64,000 bases of DNA from Humulus lupulus (Eukaryota > Streptophyta > Magnoliopsida > Rosales > Cannabaceae): the NCBI RefSeq assembly GCF_963169125.1, contig NC_084794.1:229845219-229909218 (forward strand), given 5' to 3'. The notes under the pieces are model-generated. The model saw only the letters and a program-made list of their open reading frames with translations. It was not told where the DNA came from and did no database searches. Both the position numbers and the translations under genes were made by a program. Below are positions 55,580-64,000 of this stretch, piece after piece (position 1 is the stretch's first letter; every line of letters begins with the position of its first letter).

Positions 55580-56754
55580 TGTAACATGCCGGCCTTGAGG
55601 GCATGTTACAAGCTAGGATGGAGTTCGGTTAGATGCGCACGTGAGGGTGCAGGCTGGTGAGCATGTTGATGCCTAGTTTGTACGGCAGTGGCATTTTCGT
55701 AAATATCTTCAATATTGCCCAGAAATGGACGGGACTTGGTAGGTTCCATATTGAAAGGTCAATGAACGCAATGGTACAATTGGATTTGGGAGATTCGGAG
55801 AATTGGCGAGTTGTAAGCCAAATATGTCTCCCAAGCAAAAATCATATATGTTCCTGGTAAAAGGCTAAAAGCTCAGAAGGCTCTTTGTAGGGGGAGCACC
55901 TGGTGTCAGCTCTCCACCACCCCCTAGCGCAGGTGCGTTAAGTGAGCTACTACTAGTTGGGAGGACTAGTAGGGCAGGCATATGAGGACCACAAGGGGAC
56001 TCATATGTCTCCATGAGTAGGAGTACTCATGGACATTACCGGGTCGCTCCGGTAGTTCGTCGAAGTGTGCTGCCAGAGGATTAAGAGTACGGTTCCCTTG
56101 GCTTGCCGGGATGCCACCTACATGGAACGTGGCCCAAACCTTCGAGAGATGTCATGGTGCGCCGTGCCCATGAATCTCAACACAAGATGGCACGGGAAGT
56201 CATTCGTGGGACTTGTTAGTATGCAAGCATTAGAGGGTGCACTATGCTTGAGTAGGACAGAGGTCCAGTGTGTGCTACTAGTCTGGCAGCCAGTCTCGAG
56301 GACCTGCCAACATGCATGATGGTATGGTGCCTTGAGGATTAGACCATGGACGTATGGGAGTCCTTGGTCTGTGACGTGAGCTAATAGAATAGTATTGAAT
56401 GGGACATGATGGGAGGTGTTGGCACGTCAGCTTGGTGTCGGCTCTTGGTCACACATACTACCTTGGCTTGCAAATGTCTGGGTGAGCATCGGTGTTGGGA
56501 TTTGCCTTGCCATGGTGAGAACCTATGGATAGTGTGAGTGCCTTGGCTAGATAGCCTTGATGCACGGTTGCACTCATAGATGCTTGAGAGCATGACAAAG
56601 AGAGAGTTGTTCGAGAGATGGAAGTGTGCAGAAGCATACGGTCGCGCAAAAAATGTGCCCATTGTTATTCGAATGGTTGGAAGGCTGGCCTTGGCACGAG
56701 AGGAGTCAAGGTGCCACACGGGCATTTCCACTGTCAAAATGTCAGCCTGTGACA
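55580..56754 (+). repeat. LTR A of copy 1 (5')
   Basis: 1175 bp. The first 31 bases form a perfect hairpin: TGTAACATGCC, 9-base loop, GGCATGTTACA. It ends GCCTGTGACA, followed by the primer site. ORFs within recur in LTR B and C and are not genes. Confidence 0.85.
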
Positions 56755-56769
56755 ATTGGTATCAAAGCC

Positions 56770-59431
56770 AGGTTCATCTCAAGTGAGGGATGAACTTGGT
56801 TGGCCCATCCTAAAGGGGATGTAGGCGTGCAGAAGGACCAGAAAGGTCTGGATGCTTGGACAGATGTTGTTGAGCCTATTAGTCACCTAGAAATGATCAG
56901 TAGGCTGAGACAACTTGGTTGCTCTTCTTTGTGGGAATAATGGACATCCTAGAGAGGGGACAAGTTATGGTTGCTTCAAATCAGAAAGTTCAGAGGTGCT
57001 AGAAAGACAACATCCATAGACAATTGTGGAGAGGTGTTGCATTAGAGTTGGGACTCGTTGACACGAGACAAGGTTTGATCGAGAGGTCAAGGTTGTATGC
57101 TTGGTTCACTAGTTCAGGTTCGCCTGAGTGACAGTGTAAGCCGCACGGAGCGCTGTTGTTGAAAAGAGAATTTGTACACAAGAGTGTGGAAGCATGATGG
57201 TGGCCGTCAGACGCTTGTTAGTCACGACAGAGGTTGAGAGTGGATAGCTTTGGGGAACTAGATAAAGATGAACATGAAATGCTTCAGTTGCTACTTTTGT
57301 GCCAAATGGCATCACATGGAGACCAAGGTAGTAGTAGCCGCGGTTGTCACAGGGCAGTCGTACTTGGAGGTGTTTGCATGCTATCTTTTTTCGCCCAAGA
57401 AGGGAAGCGCCAAGACAATTGAGTGGGACGTGTTGTCTCACAGAGATGTTAGCTTGTGTGAGCAACAACAAGGCATTGTAGGAGATGCAGAGTTGTGGAA
57501 TATATGCATCAAAGGCCAGTAGGGCCGAGTAGACCGCGCGCAGTGGTCAGAATAGTACTAGAGTTTCTAGAGTGCTGGAGGGCTGCATCAAGGAAACTTA
57601 GTACTACAAGAAGGCTTAGGGAGGCCGAGATAGGGCTTGAGTTTAAAGGTGGGGCGGAGGGCCTTGCTATTGGGACTTAGTGACCATAGAAGCCTAGAAA
57701 AGCTGCCCGGAGGGGCAAGATGCTAGTATATAGCAGATGGATAGCTATGTGGACAGTGCACGCATAGGGGAATCGACAGTGGTGCTACACGAAGTAGTTG
57801 ACTCGAGAGTCACATCCCGTGGGGTGCACTTCTAGATTTGTTATGTGGATGAAAACTTGGGGCGGTCAGATGTTCTTGCGTGTGGGCAAGTTGTCGAGGA
57901 TGCCAACAGCTGAAGTGGGGGAGAGACCTTCACGTTTCAAACATCCAAATAGCATACCAATGTTCCATTACGAAAGCATCGAGATGAGTTATCATGGAGA
58001 TCGTTAGTTGTTCAGAATTTAAAGTCAAGGAGACTTGGAGACAAAGGCAAAGCGAGTTTCCTAAGGTGAAAGTCAGTAGGACTCAGGTACTAAGGCAACG
58101 TAGAGATGTCGAGGAGTGAAGAGTCAGAATGGCCGAGACATTAGTTCAACATCATCTTCAAAAGTGATAAATGGAACGAGGAACCGCACGTGAGAAAGCG
58201 GTTAGCTTGCGAGCTATACCTTGAGAGGTACACCTCGAGAAGAGAAGTTATTCCCAAGTTGAAGTGGGGGAGCCCACTAATTGAGGTACAAGTTGAGGTA
58301 CACATCAGTCATGCATGTCTTCGAAGGGTCAGGGTACTTGTTCAGTTTTGGTGTGTGAATCTAGGGGGAAACACAACAACAGATGGGTTGTACAGTGCAA
58401 AGACATGCATGACTGATGTGAGTAGGTCTGGTGACCAAGTGAAGCTGTAGATAGACCGTATGCATGGGCTTAGGCTGAGACCAAGATTGGGTAGGATTTG
58501 CAGCATGTTATGGGACATGCTTAGTGTTTTATGGGGACACGTGTTTATGGGAACATAAGTCGAATGATTCAGAGAACATATGCCCAAGGGAGATAGCGGA
58601 TTGGGACAACTTCAAACCTCAAGGATGAGGTAGAATGCAGTCAAGTTGGTCAAGATTCAACAGGCTGTCTAGAGTTAGGCAAGGTTGATTTGGGGGTAGA
58701 ACTTGAGGCACGATGCTGAGAGTCAGCATGAGCACGAGCCAGAAGGTAGTGCAGTTTCGAATGATTTCACATCATTGATCACGTTGTAGAAGCTCAGAGA
58801 AGCAGTTATGCTTATGGCTAGGAATGGCCATTTTTCATCAATCCATGGGTATGCAGTAAAGCCGGAGGGCCAAAAGTCTGAGAGACAACTTCGTGAAGTT
58901 TGTGTGCAAGGGTGCACTAGATACTGCATAAAGGCTACAGTTGGCACGAGTGCCGCGATGAAGAGAAACATGTCTTCACCAGAAGGATGTTTCGTAGGTG
59001 CCGTTGGAAACGGTTGGTTTGCAAACCTCACCCTGAGGGGTGCACCTTAATTTTGTCCTTGTTAATAGAAGTAGGCATTGGAAAATTGGCGGGAAAGCAA
59101 CAATCAGATGATGTGTTGGCTTTGGGGTCAATGTTGCAAGGGCTTCTTGGTTGACTGGTGGGATGTGGTGATGGACTCAAAGGAGTTCATGTGTGCAAGG
59201 AGATTTGAGTGCAGAGGCACTACTTCATGGGAGAATTCTGAATAGCGATGGGGCCATATGGTCTTTGATTGGGTCCAAGGGTGGACGTAGGAGATCATCA
59301 CCAAGTCAGTGATTCTACAGTTGTAGTGGGACTAGTGCATACTCAAGATTTGGAAGAAGTATGGAGTGAGCTTAGAAGTCAAGGCAGGAAAAAGATTGGC
59401 CAGCGGTCTGTCGATGAGGGCATCGAAAATT
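56770..59431 (+). other. Internal region of copy 1
   Basis: Collinear with 61848-64000 of copy 2. Only short frames, none with a known domain. One pair conserved in both copies reads CAKWHHMETKVVVA (57298 and 62371 area) but has no partner motif. A second purine tract, GAAGTGGGGGAG, sits inside at about 58260-58271 and is also in copy 2 at 63317. The conservation of non-coding sequence may reflect packaging signals or simply common descent. Confidence 0.55.
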
Positions 59432-59445
59432 GAAGTGGGGGAGAG

Positions 59446-60611
59446 TGTAACATGCCGGCCTTGAGGGCATGTTACAAGCTAGGATGGCGCTCAATCAGGT
59501 GCGCACGCGAGGGTGCAGGCTAGTCAGCATGCTGATGCCTAGTTTGTACGGCAGTGGCATTTTCATAAATATCTTCAATATTGCCCGGAAATGGATGGGA
59601 CTTGGTAGGTTCCATATTGAAGGGTCAATGAACGCAATGGTATGATTGGATTTAGGAGATTCGGAGAATTGGCAAGTTGGAAGCCAAATATGTCTCCCAA
59701 GAAAAAATCATATATGTTCTTGGTAGAAGGCTAAAAGCTCAGAAGGCTCTTTGTAAGGGGAGCACCTGGTGTCAACTCTCCACCACCCCTTGGCGCAGGT
59801 GCGTCAAGTGAGCTACTACTAGTTTGGAGGACTAGTAGGGCGGGCAAATGAGGACCACGAGGGGACTCATATGTCACCATGAGTAGGAGTACTCATGGAC
59901 ATTACTGGGCCGCCCCGGTAGTGCGTCGAAGTGTGCTGCCAGAGGTTTAAGGGTACGGTTCCCTTGGCTTGCTGGGATGCCGCTTGCATGGAACGTGGCC
60001 CAAACCTTCAAGAGATGTCATGGTGCGCCATGGCCATGAATCTCGATACGAGATGGCACGGGAAGTCATTCGTGGGACTTGTTAGCATGCAAGCATTGGA
60101 GGGTGCACTATGCTTGAGTAGGACAGAGGTCTAGTGTGTGCTACTAGTATGGCAGCCAGCCTGCCAACATGCATGATGGTATGGTGCCTTGAGGATTGGA
60201 CCATGGACGTATGGGAGTCCTTGGTCTGTGACGTGAGCTAATCAGATAGTATCGAATGGGACATGATGGGAGGTGTTGGCACGTCAACTTGGTGTCGGCT
60301 CTTGGTCACACATACTACCTTGGCTTGCAAATGTCTGGGTGAGCATCGGTGTTGGGATTTGCCTTGCCATGGTGAGAACCTATGGATAGTGTGAGTGCCT
60401 TGGCTAGATAGCCTTGATGCACGGTTGCACTCATAGATGCTTGAGAGCATGACAAAGAGAGAGTTGTTCGAGAGATGGAAGTGTGCAGAAGCATACGGTC
60501 GCGCAAAAAATGTGCCCATTGTTATTCGAATGGTTGGAAGGCTGGCCTTGGCACGAGAGGAGTCAAGGTGCCACACGGGCATTTCCACTGTCAAAATGTC
60601 AGCCCATCACA
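59446..60611 (+). repeat. LTR B of copy 1 (3')
   Basis: 1166 bp, the same terminal hairpin at 59446-59476. Bases 60288-60604 are identical to 56431-56747 of LTR A, whereas the first 840 bp carry many differences. The end reads CCCATCACA, diverged from GTGACA. Confidence 0.8.
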
Positions 60612-60661
60612 CCTATCTTGCTGCTATCGCGATCCCATGCGCCACCCCACCAGCAGCCGCA
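60612..60661. other. 50-bp spacer between copies 1 and 2
   Basis: GC-rich, with CCCATGCGCCACC. It resembles the GC-rich leader at about 55525-55560, so the two copies may have landed in, or been duplicated with, the same leader sequence. Confidence 0.4.
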
Positions 60662-61832
60662 TGTAACATGCCGGCCTTGAGGGCATGTTACAAGCTAGGA
60701 TGGTGCTCGGTCAGATGCGCATGCGAGGGTGCAGGCTGGTGAGCATGCTGATGCCTAGTTTGTACCGCAGTGGCATTTTCGTAAATAACTTCAATATTGC
60801 CCGGAAATGGACGGAACTTGGTAGGTTCCATATTGAAGGGTCAATGAACACAATGGTATGATTGAATTTGGGAGATTCGGAGAATTGGCGAGCTAGAAGC
60901 CAAATATGTCTCCCAAGCAAAAATCATATATGTTCCTGGTAGAAGGCTAAAAGCTCAGAATGCTTTTTGTAGGGGGAGCACCTGTTGTCAGCTCTCCACC
61001 ACCCCCTGGCGCAAGTGCGTCAAGTGAGCTACTACTAGTTGGGAGGACTAGTAGGGCGGGCATATGAGGACCACGAGGGGACTCATATGTCTCCATGAGT
61101 AGGAGTACTCATGGACATTACCGAGCCGCCCTGGTAGTGCGTCGAAGTGTGCTGCCAGAGGTTTAAGGGTACGGTTCCCTTGGCTTGCCGAGATACCACT
61201 TGCATAAAACGTGGCCCAAACCTTCGAGAGATGTCATGGTGCGCCATGTCCATGAATCTCGACACGAGATGGCACGGGAAGTCATTCGTGGAACTTGTTA
61301 GCATGCAAGCATTGGAGGGTGCACTATGCTTGAGTAGGACAGAGGTCCAGTGTGTGCTACTAGTCTAGCAGCCAGTCTCGAGAGCCTGCCAACATGCATG
61401 TTGGTATGGTGCCTTGAGGATTGGACCATGGACGTATGAGAGTCCTTGGTCTGTGACGTAAGCTAATCGAATAATATCGAATGGGACATGATGGGAGGTG
61501 TTGGCACGTCAACTTGGTGTCGACTCTTGGTCACACATACTACCTTGGCTTGCAAATGTCTGGGTGAGCATCGGTGTTGGGATTTGCCTTGCCATAGTGA
61601 GAACCTATGGATAGTGTGAGTGCCTTGGCTAGATAGCCTTGATGCATAGCTGCACTCATAGATGCTTAGCATGACTCAACGAGAGTTGTTCAAGAGACGG
61701 AAGTGTGCAGAGGCACACGGTCGTGCGAAAAATGTGCCCATTGTTATTCGAATGGTTGAAAGGCTTACCTTGGCTCAGAGGAGTCAAGGTGCCACACGGG
61801 CATTTTCGCTGTCAAAATGTCAGCCCGTGACA
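60662..61832 (+). repeat. LTR C, 5' LTR of copy 2
   Basis: 1171 bp, hairpin start at 60662-60692, ends CCCGTGACA. Followed by the primer site TGGTATCAGAGCC (61835-61847), here the exact initiator-Met wording. In the region where A and B are identical, C differs at many positions. Confidence 0.85.
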
Positions 61833-64000
61833 GTTGGTATCAGAGCCAGGTTCATCTCAAGTTGGGGTGAACCTGGTTGGCCCATCCTAGAAAGGATGTA
61901 GGCGTGCTGAAGGTCCATAAAGGTCTGGATGCTTTGACAGATGTCATTGAGCCTTTTTGTCACCTAGAAAGGATTAGTAGGCTGAGACGGGATGAGACTT
62001 GGTTGCTCTTCTTCGTGGGAATACTGGACATCCTAGAGAGGGGACAAGTTATGGTTACTTCAAATCAAAGCTCAGTGATGCTAGAAAGACAACAACCACG
62101 TGCAATTGTGGAGAGGTGCTTCAAAAGAGTTGGAACTCATTGACACGAGACAAGGTTTGATCGAGAGGTCAAGGTTTTATGCTGGGTTCACTAGTTCAGG
62201 TTTGCCTGAGTGATAGTGTTAGTCGCACGGAGCGCTGTTGTTGAAAAGGGAACTTGTACACAAGGGTGTGGGAGCATAACGGTGGCCATCAGACGTTTGT
62301 CAGTCACGACAGAGGTCGAGAGTGGATAGCTCTGGGGAACCAGATAAAGATGAACATGAAATGCTTCAATTGCTACTTGTGTGCCAAATGGCATCACATG
62401 GAGACCAAGGTGGTCGTGGCCGCGATTGTTAGAGGGCAGTCATACTTGGAGGAGTTTACATGTTATCTTGGTTCGCCCAAGAAGGGAGGCGTCGAGACAA
62501 TTGAGTGGAACGTGTTGCCTCACAGTGATTAGCTGGTGTGGGCAACACTATGGCATCGTGGGAGATGCTGAGTTGTGGAATATATGCATCAAAAGCCAGC
62601 AGAGCTGAGTAGACTGCGCACAGTGGTTAGAATAGTACTAGAGTTTCTGGAGTGCTGAAGAGCCGCGTCAAGGAAACTTAGTACTACAAGAATGCTTAAG
62701 GAGGCGGAGATGGTGCTTGAGTTCAAATGGGGGCCGGAGGGCCTTGATATCGGGACTTAGTGACCATAGAAGCCTAGAGAAGCTGCCCGGAGGGGCGAGA
62801 TGCTAGTATGTAGAAAATGGATAGCTATGTGGAGAGCTCACGCATAGGGGAATTGACAATGGTGCTACCCGAATTCTTGCGTGTGGGCAAGTTGTCGAGG
62901 ACGCCAACAGTTGAAGTGGGGGAGAGACCTTCACGGTTCAAACATCCAAATAGCACACCAATGTTCCATTACGAAAGCATCGAGATGAGTTATCATGGAG
63001 ATCGTTAGTTGTTCAGAATGTAAAGTAAAGGAGACTCAGAGACAAAGACAGAGCTAGTTACCTAGGGTGAAAGTCGTCAGGACTCAGGTACTAAGGTAAC
63101 ATCAATGCAACATTTGCCTAAGGTAAAAGTCAACAGGACTCAAGTACTAAGGCAACGTAGAGATGTCGAGGGGCGAAGAGTCAGAATGGCTGAGACATTA
63201 GTTCAACATCATCTTCAAAAGTGATAAATGGAACGAGGGACCGCACGAGAAAAGCGGTTAGCTTGTGAGCTATACCTTGAGAGGTACACCTCGAGAAGAG
63301 AAGTTATTCCCAAGTTGAAGTGGGGGAGCCCACTAATTCATATGTTCGAAGGGTCAGGGTACTTGTTCAGTTTTGGTGTGTGAATCTAGAGAGAAACACA
63401 ACAACATATGGGTTGTACATTGCGAAGACATGCATGACTAATGTGAGTAGGTCAGGAGACCAATTGAAACCGCAGATAGACAGTATGCATGGGCATAGGC
63501 TGAGACCAAGATTGGGTAGGTTTTGCATCATTTTATGGGACATGCTTAGTGTTTTATGGGGACACATGTTTATGGGAACACAAGCCGAATGATTCAGAGA
63601 ACATATATCGAAGGGAGATAGAGGATTGGGACAACTTCAGACCTCAAGGGTGAGGTAAAGTGCAGTCAAGTTGATCAAGATTCAAAAGGCCGTCTAGAGT
63701 TAGGCAAGGTTGATTTGGGGGCAGAACTTGAGGCACGATGCTGAGAGTCAACATGAGCACGAGCCAGAAGGTGCAGTGGTTTCGAATGACATCGAATCAT
63801 TGACCACATTGTAGAAGCTCAAAGGAGCAGTTATGCTTATGGTCAGGAGTGGCCATTTCGCATCAAGCCATGAGTATGCAGTAAGGCCGGAAGGCCAAAA
63901 GTCTGGGAGACTACGTCGTGAAGTCTGTGTGCAAGGATGCACTAGATACTGCATAAAGGTTATAGTTGGCATGAGTGCCACATTGAAGAGAGACATGCCT
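61833..64000 (+). mobile_element. Internal region of hairpin-LTR element copy 2 (runs off right edge)
   Basis: Collinear with copy 1 but with three visible rearrangements. About 95 bp present at 57780-57870 are missing near 62870. A 58-bp segment is tandemly duplicated around 63062-63155. About 30 bp present at 58282-58312 are missing near 63340. No coding domain seen. The 3' LTR is outside the window. Confidence 0.7.

Larger units (their letters stand above)
55580..60611 (+). mobile_element. Non-autonomous LTR element, hairpin-LTR family, copy 1
   Basis: LTR 55580-56754, primer site TGGTATCAAAGCC (56757-56769), internal 56770-59431, polypurine tract GAAGTGGGGGAGAG (59432-59445), LTR 59446-60611. 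About 5.0 kb. The internal 2.7 kb has no recognisable gag or pol. The polypurine tract and an LTR word (AAAAATCATATATGTTCCT) link it to the Galadriel-like element at 14236-41207, a plausible source of enzymes. No matching target duplication: flanks are CCCAG and CCTAT. Confidence 0.78.

Noticed and set aside
56381..56786. ORFs repeated at 56381-56755, 60238-60594 and 61463-61672
   Set aside because: They lie in LTRs A, B and C and recur only because the LTRs do; C has lost part of the frame.
57234..57522. Cys/His-containing frame (CFSCYFCAKWHH) as a zinc knuckle
   Set aside because: The spacing does not fit CX2CX4HX4C, and neighbouring frames show no Gag features.

Overview
This window is plant nuclear DNA, probably from a eudicot. 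It is built almost entirely from LTR retrotransposons nested inside one another. I see no host gene, rRNA, tRNA, CRISPR array or bacterial-type operon. The plant call rests on the element lineages, recognised from their protein motifs: Ty3/gypsy Tat elements with a second RNase H, chromodomain gypsy elements of Tekay and Galadriel type, and Ty1/copia elements of Angela type. It also rests on introns with clear GT..AG borders and on LTRs of 0.6 to 2.4 kb starting TG and ending CA.

Layout. The outermost layer is an old Tat element, here Tat1 (+ strand, 2495 to 52016). Its 5' end is cut by a minus-strand copia element (copia-X1, 1-2494). Its decayed gag-pol lies at 2496-7831, its 3' region at 41208-51660, and the start of its 3' LTR at 51661-52016. 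Three blocks split it. (1) 8059-41207 holds a Tekay 5' LTR and gag fragment. An inverted Tekay solo LTR sits in its primer site. The fragment is fused to a Galadriel-like remnant that lacks reverse transcriptase. The Galadriel 3' LTR is split by an Angela element (16605-40796, target duplication GTGAC). That Angela element is itself split in its RNase H by a second Tat element, Tat2 (24152-38491, minus strand, target duplication GACAG). (2) 44399-49362 is a second, gag-only copia element (copia-X2) carrying a Tekay-type solo LTR (target duplication CTAGC). (3) 49363-49510 is an Angela LTR scrap. To the right, 52017-55579 is an Angela-like LTR and leader holding a Tat solo LTR (target duplication TTAAC). 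From 55580 to the end are two copies of a non-autonomous element whose LTRs begin with a perfect hairpin.

How parts work together. Tat2 is the youngest element and the best preserved. Its two LTRs have equal length and show only about ten differences over 889 bp. All protease, RT, RNase H and integrase signature residues are visible. Only one reading-frame break lies between gag and pol. Between pol and the 3' LTR it carries a separate gene on the opposite strand, with its own TATA box, four introns, a polyglutamine tract and a coiled coil. Tat1 carries a decayed version of the same antisense gene in the same place. Both Tat elements also share a stem-loop followed by a G-run just after pol, and a tandem-repeat array between pol and the end of the antisense gene. 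These shared non-canonical parts are the most interesting content of the window.

Limits: lineage names come from motif recognition without a database search. Divergences were judged by eye. Boundaries of decayed elements without target duplications may be off by tens of bases.
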